DNA of 52,098 nt from Symbiodinium natans (Eukaryota; Sar; Dinophyceae; Suessiales; Symbiodiniaceae): positions 245,001-297,098 of the forward strand of contig CAJNDS010002742.1 in NCBI GenBank assembly GCA_905221605.1, written 5' to 3'. Positions 22,801 to 35,200 of this stretch are shown piece by piece (the stretch's first letter is position 1; every line of letters starts with the position of its first letter). The notes below the pieces were generated by a model. It did not search any database. It saw nothing but the letters and a program-made list of their open reading frames with translations, and was not told where the DNA came from. The translations under genes were made by a program, and so were the position numbers.

Positions 22801-25800
22801 CAGACCGGATCCAGAAGCTGCAAGAGAGCGAGGGCCTCAAGGGTTTAGGGTTTAGGATTCAGGGTTTAGGGTTTAGGGTGTAAGGTTTGGGGTCGACTTT
22901 TTGTTGTCAGTTGCCGGAGCCAGAGGTGGTCGGGTTTGAAGCTCGTTGAAGTCGTGGCACTTCGGTAGGATGTGAGTGGCCCCCTTTCACGGGTTCTTTG
23001 TTCTAGTAAGACTGCTTGCAGCTTAGGATACCAGCCGGACCTTTAGCTTAGGGCCCTTCTTGAGCGTGCTAGGGTTGGGACCGGAGGTGTTGTGACCCAG
23101 AGCAAGATGGAGCAGCTCATGCTTACCAGCGAGCGGAACCGAATCATGAGGTCGGGCCGACTTCCCACAAGAGCCCGAAACCCTGAACAACCCTAAGCCC
23201 GAAAATGCCTTTTTCCCCCTCGAAGGCTGAACCTCAACTTCAGTTTCAAGGCCACCAAAACCCCTAAAGCACGGAGATTCATCCTTGTGTAGGTCTGGGG
23301 GGAGGGAGGAGTGGCGGTTCACAGTGTTCGGGGGTTTTGTGGGGCTTATAGGTTCTAGGTTTTTGGCAGTTTTGGGGTTGAGGCGCTGAAGGGCTTCAAG
23401 CCTGCTTCAAGCCTGAAAAATGGGCTTCGGGTCAAGCTTTCCTAAACCCAAAGTTGCTATTCAGGATCAAAATTTGCAAGATTCCCAGCAGCCAATGCCA
23501 GCAGTCATCATGCCCTGCATATTGTGCGGGCAAGCGACAGACCAGGAAGAGCACTTCGTCACTTGCTTCGAGCAACACTGTCCGGTCTCAACGCCTGTTG
23601 CGCCTGTTGTGCCAGTTGTGCCTCGACAACCCGTGCTATTCCGGCTTGGCAGGTTACCCGCCAGCACGGCAGTTGTAGTTCACAGCTACTTGGACCTCCC
23701 TGAGCGCTTGACTCTGGCGTGTGCCTCAAGGCATGCGAACGTGCTTTGTGAGGATGAAGAGGCATGGGGCCAGTACGCCACGAGCTTGTGGGCTGCTTTG
23801 TGGGGCTCGGCCGCGGTGCCAGATGGAAGCTGCGGTTGCCGTTTCAGCTCTCCCCAGCATGTTAATTTCATCAAGCCCAAGGTGAAAGCACTGGGATTGT
23901 GGCACCTTCGGTCTCTCACAAGACTGGAGGTTGTTGTGAAGCTTGTAGAATGGGATGACAACGGCACTGGCCGCAAGCGTGCGCGATTAATCCTGGAGCC
24001 GCATGCGACCGTCGCAGATTTAAAGAACCGGCTCAAGCTCAGGACAGGTGTGGGAGGAGACACAATTGACTTAATCTACTCGCCGACGCACAAGGTGCTT
24101 TCCCATCAGGAGGCCCCAGCTGCGGCGTATCTCTGGCTCGCATTCTGCGGAGATTCTTGCGCGAGGCGGAGCCCGCGGAGCCCGCCGCTGTTGGAAATGA
24201 TGCTGAAGCTGTTCCCACGGTGCCATGAGTATGCTGAGTATGCGAAGTCGTGAGGATTGGACAAAATCTACGGTTGGGTTCGCGCCCCTGTTCATGTGTG
24301 CAGAATGTTCATTTCCAGTAGGCCTCAGTAGGCTGTCCCAACCAGAGATTTTGTGCTTTTCTCGTGTGCAGATCGGACTTTGCGGAATGGAGATGACTCC
24401 GCCCTCGGCAGATTTCACCCGCTCGCTATTTGCATCATTAAGCAACATGTCCGATGCAAAAGCCTGCTGATTGAGGGCAACTTGACCGAAAGTGCACACT
24501 TTGTGTTCTGTCCCCACAGCATGAAGGATTCTCTAATATGAAGATGGGCACCCCCAAATATGAGGCTCCGTATTTTAATCGGAACCTCCCACGAGGGATT
24601 CTAATCCCGAAGCCCGCCCATCTCCGACCTTGATGTCGGATTCTGTAGAGAAGCGCTGGTCATGTTTATCCCTGTATCCTTGGGTTCACTCCCTCTTGGG
24701 GGGGAATATCCGAAATCTGGATCCCGCCCTTACGACCTCATACCCTTCGCCCGTAAGAGCGCGCGCTGCAGGCTCGAGCTGCTGCTGCATGGCAGGATCA
24801 GTAGGCCCAGTAGGCCCTTACTTGGGGTTTAGGGTTTAGGGTTTAGGGTGTAGGGTCTAGGGTGTAGGGTCCAGGGTGTAGGGTTTAGATTGTTTGTTTC
24901 CGTGAGGCTCATGGCCGGCCTTGCACACAAAAATTGAGTGGAGTGCGCCTTGCGCAGGGTTAAACCTCCCCATTCTAAGAAACATCCTTCTGATGAGTCA
25001 GATGCTTCCCTCCCCAAAAACTACGCAAATCCTTGCCTAGCGCGGCACAAGATACACATTCCAAACAACAGAGCGCCCCTAATTCTGACGTGGCTCTGAC
25101 AACTCGCAGCAGCGACGCCCAGCCCCCCCCATCGGCTGAAACCCTCCCAGGATGGGTATGGCCACCTCCAGCCTGGCGGTGAGTACCCTGGTGGCCGGCT
25201 TCTTCGGCATGAACCTCACCAGCGGCCTGGAGGCCTCGTAGTTGCACGCTAGGGTCTCGGGCTCAGAGGCCCTGAAGCTCATTTGGTTCCGCAAAACAAG
25301 GACGATCCCGAAAGGCTCAGGAGGCTTCTGTGTGTATAATCGTTCAATCCGAACCCGGAACCCCGAACCTTGCAGGGTGGCTTCAGGGCCCCCCACCGAC
25401 TTTTTATGGACTCCCAGAACTCCTGCATTCAGGGCTGGGAACTTGGTGACAACTCCACGTAGGGTTTGGGCGTTTGAGTTTGGGTTGCGCGGCTTCTTCG
25501 TTAAGGCTTTAGCGCTCTGAGTTTTTGTGGTTGTAGCCTGAACCCGGCACCCTACGTCCTGACCTGTGACAGAGTGGTGTAAGTCATAGGGCCCATTCAA
25601 AGTCCTAAAGCCCTCACAGCTTGAAAACACGAAGCCCAAAAAAAGCCCAAGACCCGTACCCTCTAGGCTCCAAGGCCCGAAACCATAAAGCTTCTTACGT
25701 CAAAACCCCCCCCCGCCCCCCAAACCCTAAACACACCCGAAACCCTTAAAATCCCTACGCCGGCGGCACAGGAGGTTCCAGGCCTCTTCTGGCTGGCGCT

Positions 25801-28800
25801 CTCAGGCTGCACAGCCCCCCGGCACGCCGAGACGGGCTTGGGGCATTTGGGGCACTTGGGGCATTTGGGGCACTTGGGGGATTTGGGGTACTTGGGGTAT
25901 TTGGGGTACTTGGGGTATTTGGGGTATTTGGGGTATTTAGGCTATTTGGGGTATTTGGAGTATTTGGGGTATTGGGGGTTCACGTTGTAGGGTCAGTGGT
26001 TTAGTGTTTTGGGCTTTTCGGGTTGTTCGTTTTTTGGGTTAAGAGTTTAAGGTCGTTTGGGTTTCAGGGTTTCAGTTCTCAGAAGACTGCCGTATCCGTG
26101 CACGGTGATGGTGGGAAGAGTCGACCGTGGGCGAGAAAGCGTGATGGTTGAGGGCTGAAGCCTAAACCCTAAACCCTCTATAAACCCTAAACAAACACCG
26201 CGATGAAGAGATACCAGCGGCACGCGAAAGAATATCTCAACGCCTCTGCATGCCGAGGGTCTCGCCACTGCTCGCCGTCCTTCACGTGGGGTTTCGAGTT
26301 TTAGGGTTTAGGGCAGTTTAGGGTTTAGGGCTACACAGCGTTGCGGTGCTTAGCACACGTACGCTGCGCGATGCCCTTAACCTTAAACCCTAAATCCTAG
26401 ACCCGGCAGACTCGAGCCATAAACGGAGGCCCCGGTTCTGTTCGTTCTACCCTGGATTCATAAAGCATGGGCATCCAAAAGAACACCGTGTGTGGCTTCG
26501 ATTGGTTTCCTAAAAAGGCTCTAGAAGTCTTAGCGTAGGATGCGGTTTGCCACCCTGGCTACACCTGATTGCTACGCAGGGACTTCCTAGGATTCAAGCA
26601 CTTCTTACGCAGATACCCTGATGATTCTGCACAAATTCGGGGCTGCCCCACGGCACGCTTTGCAACCTCCTGCGCTCTGTCTCAAGAAGTATCGTGCAGG
26701 ACAGGCAAAGGCCCCCTAAGAAGCTTCAGTGGGCCGGCTCTCAGGCCTTCAGCATCTTCTTGTTCTATGGCCTCATGGCAGGCTGGCTTTTCAACTTCGA
26801 AACCGCAAAAAAAGCCCAAAGGGGGCGGCCCAAAGGCCCCATTCGCCCTGGCAACCCTGCACGGGGCTTCTTATAGATTCTGGGAGGTCCCTGTTTTTTG
26901 ATATTGTTTTTTGTACTACTATTATTATCATTATTGTTATTGTTATTGTTATTGTTATTGTTAGTGTTAGTGCTAGTGTTATTGTTATTGTGATTGTGAT
27001 TGTGATTGTGAGTGTGATTGTGAGTGTGATTGTGATTGTTTTTGTTACTGTTAGTGGTATTGGTCTTGGTATTGTCATTATTATTATTATTGTTGCTATT
27101 CTTGTTCTTGCTCTTCTTCTTCTTCTTCTTCTTTTATTTTTAATTTTTTTTGGGGGGGGGGGGTGCTCACGATAGAAAAGGTTCCGTATGATCATCGGAA
27201 CCTCTGGCCCTGAACATGCTCCCCTAAATTGTACGCTGCAGGTGTCCAGCGCTACCACAGCGTCCAGCACCAGCACCTGGCAGAGGTTTCCTCCCTGAGA
27301 ACTGCCTTGGACGCACTGGACGAGGCTCTTAGTTTCCAGTTGGGCTACGCCTCAAAACGAAGACCCTGAAGAAAGCCCTGACACCATACACCGCGGCAAG
27401 TCTCAAACCCTAAGCCCAAACAACCCAAAGCCTAAACCCCCTAAACCCTCAGCCCTAAACCCCCTAAACCCTAAACCCTAAACCCTAAACCCTAAACCCT
27501 AAACCCTAAACCCTAAACCCTAAACCCTAAACCCTAAACCCTAAACCCTAAACCCTAAACCCTAAACCCTAAACCGCCTAAACTCCAACCCCCGTAAAAT
27601 CCTAAATTCCCAGAGGCATACTTCGAGCTGCGAAGGCCTGTCAGCCTCAGCTCGTCCGAGGAGATTCCGTGTTGGGGGTTGGGGGTTTAGGGTTTAGGGT
27701 TTAGGGTTTATGCATGCGGTTTTGCGGACTGTCTCGAAGAAGCTCCTTGGAGACAAACTACGTATGACTGAATCATTGCGAATTCACTGGCCAGGCCTTT
27801 AGGGTTAGGGTTTAGGGTTTAGTTGTCTCAGGGCCCCTGGCTGGCCTTCAACCCTAAACCCCAGACCCCAAACCCCTTGGAACCTGTAGGCTTGTAATGA
27901 CTGGCGCGCAGGAGGAGCCCCAAAGCGGGCTCACCAGGGAGGACCTCTTCCAGACCCTGCAGAGCACTGGGCATCTCGGATGCAAGATTGGGAGTTCTCG
28001 GATAAGCCTAGGGTGACCCTATGTTGGGTTTTAGGGTTTAGGGTTTCGGGTTTAGGGTTTAGGGATATTGTGGTGCAGGGTTATTGGGGCAGAGTTCTCT
28101 GGTTGTGCCGCCACTTTTTTTGATCTTTGAGAAACTTGTAGGGTAGCCATGCGCTGCTCATCACGCAAGCGCTCTGACTCTGAATTGTCACCGAGGTATG
28201 TGCTGAATGATGTGGAGCAGGCAGTTGGATTTAAGATTTGGGCAGGCTTGTGATTTGGGCTTGGGATGTTCTTTGGGGCTTCAGGGTTTAGGGAGCAGGT
28301 GATGTCCTCCCTTTGTAAATTGTGACTTGGACGTTGGGATTCTGGTTCGTAGGATGTGGCGGCTTGTGGCTCTTTGGTTCTAGACTCAGGCGCTTGATAT
28401 CCAGCTGTCTGTCTTACTTAAAGCCCTCCGCTGTGCTTAAATTGCTTAAACTCGTCTCCAGCTAGCAATGGGCCTTCAGGTGTCACCTCTCCAGGAAAAA
28501 GGTTCAGGGTTCTAATATTTAGGCTTCAGGGCTTAGGGAGCTCTCCTTCATGATATCGGCCTCACCCGACGGTTAGGTTGGAGTGTAAATCCTGAACCCT
28601 GAACCGGTAGACCTAGGGTTCAATAGCTTCCGCAGGCCTTCGGCTCTGAAGATACTTGTTGTTGTTGGGCCCTTCCCAGGGTCTCCATTACTGTGGGCTC
28701 CTCAGAAGTTCAGTTTCCCATTATTGTGGGCTCCAGGCGATGTTTTTTTTAGCTCAGGATCAGAGCGCCTCCTCGGCATACTGAAGCAACATATAGCAAA

Positions 28801-29180
28801 ATGCTGGTGTCATAATCCTAGATAGATTCTTTCTGTAAGAACAATATTATCCTGCAACAATGTCAAATTGACAGCCCGACATTGGGATGTTCCCCCTTAC
28901 ACTAACAGTCCGTCATAGGGATTCTGGGGTACTTTTATCCCTTTTAAGGGCTGTTAGGATAAGGGGGGAGCATCCCAAACATAACATCATGCTACAATAA
29001 TGACCCCCCCCACGTGTCACTTGCTCGAGGACCTCCTCTGGGAAGCCATGGATAGCAACCAGGACTTGGAGGTTTGGTCTTCATAAGTAAGAGAAGCACA
29101 ACTACGAAAAAAAACAAGGAGCAACTGAATACATGAAAAGGCAATATATATATATATATATCTATCTATATATATATGTA

Positions 29181-29212
<32 letters not shown>

Positions 29213-32200
29213 TGCATGCACGGTCCCAACAAACCTAGATGCCCTAAATCCCCCTGCCCCTTACAAAGTCCATAAGACTCCGAGCACGCCAAAGTCAAGC
29301 CGATCCTCCCTGACCCACTGTACTACAGGAGCCTAGTTACGCATATGAACTACCCAAAGCACACGTTAAATCGGCCACGATCTTACGGGAAACCTGACAC
29401 CCTGCTGAAGCCCTCAACCCAAACGCTGAGGCCGAAGCCCTGTAAGCCCTAGAGCGCCCAACCGCACCTCAACGCCGAACGCGCCCAAACGCTTCGACCT
29501 GAAACTCTTAACCCTCAGCTGAAGGACGGCTTCCTGAGCCCCAGTGAGCTGGGTTTTGCGGACCCACGGAGCGTGAAGCAGCGCTAGGCAGACTGTCAGA
29601 CAGGTTCGCTGAAGGAATCCCGAATGGAAACGTACGCCCTCAGGCATATATGGTTAGTTCTCTACATTACTTAACTTTTAGCATCTTTTAGCGTCCATAT
29701 TCAAAAAGGGTGGCGGGCCATATCGGGGGCCCCAAGAAGGGATAACGCTATGCGAGCATGCTTGGCTGCTTTATGCTACCCAGGCACCTACTGCCCGAGG
29801 GCCCGGGGGATTTGAACTTCCCATACAAGCAATTCCGTCCGCACGGGACCTAGGCAGAAGCGCAGGCGAGAGCACGAATTTGTGTCGTCGGACGTCGAGA
29901 GTCCCCGAAGCCTGTGACTGAGCACGATTTTGACCCAAGACGAGCGACATGCCTGCAGATGGGAGCCGCGCAACCGCATCGTCCTACTGTGAACATCGGT
30001 TCCTTACGTGGACGGCAGGGCTGGGAGCAGGACTTTGACAGCGAGAGTGTACTCGCAGAGATCATGTATCAAACGTATGGCACTTCCCTGTGATTAGTGT
30101 CGTTTCGTCGTGTAGGGTTTGCTTCATGGTTAAGGTCCGCCGGGGTTGGGGCTTCAAAGAGCTGGATGACACGCGCCTGTCGCAGAGGCTGCGCCTTGTA
30201 CATAGTCAGTAGGTGGTGTGCTGTTGGTGGACGAGCTGGCTTTCGAGCCTCTTGCGGCCATCTTAAGCTAAAGAGGAGCAGTAGCTTTTGAATGCGCTCA
30301 TAGCACTTAGCAGCAAAGTATCTGCAGGGTGTTGGATTCCGATCGTTTCAGGTCGCACAAAGAATCAGGTCCATGAAGTCGTGAATCCTTACTGCCCGCA
30401 GGATCCCCCCTCCAAGCCCGTAAGTTGGCTCGGACGCCATCTCGCAGCGAGCAGTGCTGCACTGTCGCGCGCCCATGGGTTGCAGGAACCAACTGGCCAG
30501 GGCTCGTGCGGCAACATGACTGCGTACCAAAAGCTGTTGACCCCGCCGAAGGTTCAAGCTTGACGGGCTTCTAACAACATGGGGCATTCATGGTCCCTTG
30601 GACGGCCCTTAGTGGTTCAGGAACATGAACGGGGATCCAAGTCCAAAGCCCGAAGACCTGGACTTGCCACAGAATTGCCTAAAGATCCTCGACCCGACGC
30701 ATTGAACCTCTAAGAGCCCTGAAGCCCGTAGCCCGAAGTGGGTGGCACGGACTCGAGGAACAAGGTAGTTCTGCAGTCACTATTCCTCCATTCCATACTG
30801 GCCGAGGGTAAGTGAACCCTGAAGCCTCTGAATCGCAAACGCAAGCCCGACCAACTCGACACAGGATCTGATTCAATGGGGCGCGAAGGTGTTTTCGCCG
30901 CGCTGGGCCCAGATGGGTTGGAGTTGATGTTGGGAGGCGAGGCCCTAAACCCTACACCCTAAACCCTAAGCCCCTAAACCCTACACCCTTAACCCTAAAC
31001 CCTAACAGGGCTGGATTGCTTGCTTTTTGGCGTTGGAAGCTAAGCCCTGAGCTCCACCTTCCGTAGCCCAAGGGCCAGTGTGTTGAAGTTGTGGAGATGT
31101 GATCGGAATTGTGGACCCTCTTCGGTACCTTTAACTGCTAAGGGAGAGGCCACAGGGGGCCTAGTCCCCCAAAGTGCACCTCGAGGGATGCAGCTTATCC
31201 AAGAGAGGGGTGCCCTTACGCAAGGCTTCTGTAAGGAGCCTCTCAGGGCACAAGGGCAGAATAAACCCACCTGAAACTGTCTTTTTGTTAAGAGGGCTAA
31301 CCGAACTCCTTACTTCCTGGAGTTGGTTTCCTGAGCCCCCTAAAGCCCTTAAATTCCAAGCCCTAAACCCCTAGAAGGCCCTTGAAGCTCAGAGTGAGGC
31401 CCGGTGGGACCTTTGGTGCCGACAAGGCGGGCCAACCTAGCAGAGGTGACACGCTTGTTGAGTGTTGATATCTTCTCGGAGGGGTTGGAGGGGGGGGGGG
31501 GCTGGGGGCTTGCTGGCCGAGCAAGTCAGACTCGACCCATCACCACCATCACATTGTCACCCTTGTCGTCTTCACCACCCATTCCGTTTTTGTTGGCATT
31601 GTTATCATCATGGTCATCTTCGTCGTCATCATCCTCATGATGGTCGTGACGGTCATGGTGTCCCACACAACCCGGACCTCCCCCCCCCCCAAGAACGAAC
31701 CACAAACAACCACAAGAAGCTACCGAACCCAACCGAACCCCGGAATCAGCAAATCAGGCCACTAACCCCGGAAGGACTACTGCCACATCGGAATTTCCGA
31801 GTTGCAGTACCTTCTCCTGAAGTGCTTCGGCATCTCCAGTCCTGGAGGTTGAAGGAGTGCTCTTTTCGGACTTGGGTCTGTTCATATTTGTTCTTTTCGG
31901 GTTCAGGGTTTTGGGGCGGATTTTTTGTCCGCAAGCAGGAGCGTTTAGGGAAAAGAGGAGCACACCTGGCTGAATGGGTGGAGCGCAGCTTAGGAGCATT
32001 GTCTATGTCTATGCTGGTTAGGATCTTCGCGGGCACTAATTTAGGGCTTCTATAGCAAGCGCCAGATAAAGACCCAAGGAACCTCAAATCCTGAAGAAAG
32101 AAACCGCAGCCCTACTGTCGAGTAAGACCCCCACCCTACCACCCCAGAGGAGCCGCTGCCCGCTGCAAGCATTAGGGGTGGATCTAAACAGGCGCAAGTT

Positions 32201-35200
32201 GCATCAGTGGCCATCCCCATGTTCTGGAGTAGCAACGCTGGTTCTCAAACGACTCTTAGACTCTGCACCTTGACTCGGGTGATGTTGAAGCATTCTAAGG
32301 CCTGCCTCTTTGGCAATATTGGCCTTTAACCTACTGGCTCGTAGTAGAAAATGCGGGACTGTGGAATTTGGCAGCCCACATAATCCCTGAAAGCTTGGAG
32401 TTTGAGTAGGCCAGGTAGTCTCAACCTCAGGCTGTTGGGCTTGGTGGGCTTAGATGGGTAGTAGCCCGATGCATGTTTGGGGTTTGGTGGCGGGAGGGTG
32501 GTTATCTAGATCCTGGGCTCGTTCCGGGGGGGGGGGGTCTCTTTCTCATCATCTAGATCACAACCGCCCCATGGATCAGGTTTTACGTGGGATTTAGGGG
32601 TTTAGGCACCATGTAGTTCCCTTGAAGGGGAATGATCTATGGCAATGATTTCCCACAGTCACAATGAAGAGCCAGTAAGGTCTAGGGTATGCGGCAACAG
32701 CATGCTAGTGGCTGGTGCTCCTTATCTTCTTGTTTTGCACACGGGGGATGGGTTCCCTTGTATGCCATGAACGAGGAGGTATCCTCTTTTAGGGCCAAGA
32801 AGGCGATTTCATGCAAAGCCTAAATCCTAAACCCCAAGCCCCAGACCCCTCTTCCTTCCGGGATAGGCCTGCCAAGTGTTCAATCAAGGTGCTGTCTCCT
32901 CCTCGGGGTCAGCGTGGGGCTGCCCAGAGTTTCTTCTTTTCCATATGTAGGAACATCTTTTGGAGGGTTTTAAGGGGTCAAGCTAAGTATGCAAGTTCCT
33001 GGATAGTGAAAGGTTTCTATCTTCTTGTCCTTCCTTGCTACCGACCTTGAGAAAATTGAACAGCATTGGGCATCTACTCATTCAGCAGAACCTCAGCCAA
33101 TCGAACCAGACGTGAGCGGCATCGGGGCACGAAAGGCATAGTTGACATGTGGCTCCTTCGACAGAGCCTGGAATGCGTCAGTCCTTTCAAAGCCGTGGGG
33201 GCTGAGAAAGGCTTAGCTAAAGCTGAAATGCTGTATCTAAGCCTCAATTCACCCGTCTAAACAGCTGCAGAGGTCGAGTTGGGCGTGGAGTGCCCGCCCC
33301 AGCGCGGCAGCATGCGGTCTGTACTCTCAACTACGGACCCTTTTTCGGAGGCATCCTAAACACACAGCAGTAAACAAGGAGCAGAGCTCCGCAAACCTGG
33401 GGTGTCGTGCTTAAGGATCTGCGGGATTTTGGGGAATCAGGCGCTTATCAGGTTCAACCGTGTTTCTTTTGCTCAGTAGCCTCAACCCTAAACCCTCTAG
33501 GGCCCTACGCCTTTCCCTGGTTTCGTTTAGGGTTCAGGGTTGCGTGTCCCTCCTATGTCTAGTTCAGCCAAAAGAAAAGGCTTATCTCATTAAGCAAAAG
33601 GTACCTCTAGGGTGATTAGGAAGCAGCATTCAGCCATGCAAGGTTTCGCGACACGGTGCACCGACCTGGTGAAGGCACAGTTGCCGATGCAGGGTTGAGG
33701 GATTCAGGTTGAGGGTTTAAGACCTTGGGGGTTTGAGGTTTTTGAGAGTTTTGAGGGATTATGGTTGAGGGTTTAAGAGCCTAGGGGTTTAGGGTTGCGA
33801 GGGCTTACGTGTCAGTTCTTTAGGGTCTTAAGGGCCGCGCCCGAACCCCATGCATCGTGTACCCCGAGGAGCTCCAAATTCATGCGGGAACCCTGGACCT
33901 CAAACTCGAGATATTCGGATTTTCCCCTTGTAGCTGCAACCGTCTTTAATAGGGATGCAAAAACAGGGCGCGCTGGCAGTGATCCATTGTGGTATGCCCT
34001 AAGCGGGAGAAGCGCAGCGAAGCGCAGCCCTTGTTCCCAACAACCCTGAATCGGTTCAGCTCTCCACCCTCTGGCCCTAAAAACCCCCAACCCCTCCCAA
34101 CCCCTCCCAACCCCTCCCAACCCCTCCTAACCCCTCCTAACCCCTCCTAACCCCTCCTAACCCCTCCTAACCCCTCCTAACTCTGAACTAGGTTGGATTG
34201 CCATCACAGAGCCTCCGTTGGTCTCGGGCCAAGGTTCGGGTGTTTGAGCTGGGCCGAAGGGCTTCATGCGCTTGTAAGCTGCGGAGTTTCCCCAAGTTCT
34301 TGGTGAGTGTATAAAGTCATCCGGACCTTTTCGTATATTTGGGGATGCCCTTTTGGGGATACTGGCAATAAAGACGCCGAGGTGGGACCCGAGCTCGCGG
34401 CGCACGCCTTGGTCTGCTGCCGGGGGGGCCCAGCACCGTGGGTAAAGCCCGACGCAGATAAGGCTTAAGAAGTCTAGTTTAGAGGTGCCTTTAACAATCT
34501 GCGGCGCTCAGCTCTCCATTCCAGCTGCATTAAATCTCAAGCAGGGGAAGGGCAACTCCAAATCGAAGAAGGCTTCCCTGGGAGTAGGCCCCGAAGCCCT
34601 GAACAACACACAGCTCTTAACAGACCACGAGGCCCAGCCTGGAAGCTTCGGGTTAAGGGTTTCTTCCTCTCTTGATTGTGGTGAGCGGCACTTCAGATGA
34701 GGCAGGGTGCTGGGTTGAGGAGGATTTTGCCAGGTTCGTCAATCCCTAAACCAATCAATCCTTACACCTGGAACGATTCAAAGCCCCAAGCAAGCCCCCA
34801 AGCACTTAGCGCCCTTTGCACTTCGTCCCCCTGCTCTCCACCAGGCGACGGCGCAGCCTCCCGGATCGCAGCTGCGCGAGGCCTGGGGACGTTCGGGCAG
34901 TCCGATGCCGAGAGTTTTGATGTCTTGGAGGGGCGGGGGCAGTAGAAGTTTTAGAGGGTTGAAGGGTGTGGGGTGGTAAAATCCTGGCGTTTGACTTTAT
35001 TCCGTCAGTTGTTTGAGCTTGCGTTGTGAGTTTGGGGTGGTATCTCGAGGTTTTGTGGGTGTCCAGTGCAGGGTTCAGTATAGGGGTTTATCGGTCTCGG
35101 GTGTAGCTCAGAGTTTTATGTTTTCTCTTGGGAGGTGGGCGAGGGTGGGTCAGAATCCAGGCAAAAGACGAAGAGGCACAGCCAAAGACCATCGTCAATT

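Larger units (their letters stand above)
14737..30864 (+). other. Apparent 16,128-nt intron of the MICAL gene, hosting other genes
   Basis: The exon ending LHLWDWVKQ (14736) and the exon starting DLIQWGAK (30865) join in phase 0 at a GC donor (CAG|GCGCC) and an AG|GATC acceptor. They give the continuous family segment expected between the FAD N-terminal fold and the FGAD/CHIGISELQ region. All MICAL exons downstream follow in the right order. Between them lie the MRS2-type gene, the F-box-like ORF, the EF-hand gene and unassigned exons, all on the + strand. A genuine giant intron, an insertion into the gene, or an assembly join are all possible. Confidence 0.6.

Noticed and set aside
23340-23420. 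Relict spliced leader upstream of the intronless ORF
   Set aside because: Only weak GGCTTCAAG similarity to the dinoflagellate leader 3' end; not enough to claim it.
24071-24517. 148-codon minus-strand ORF over the F-box-like ORF
   Set aside because: Overlaps the better-supported + ORF antisense and shows no recognisable motif; likely a shadow.
29800-29870. tRNA-like T-arm on the minus strand (GTTCAAATCC)
   Set aside because: The arm does not pair properly and no acceptor or anticodon stem could be built around it.
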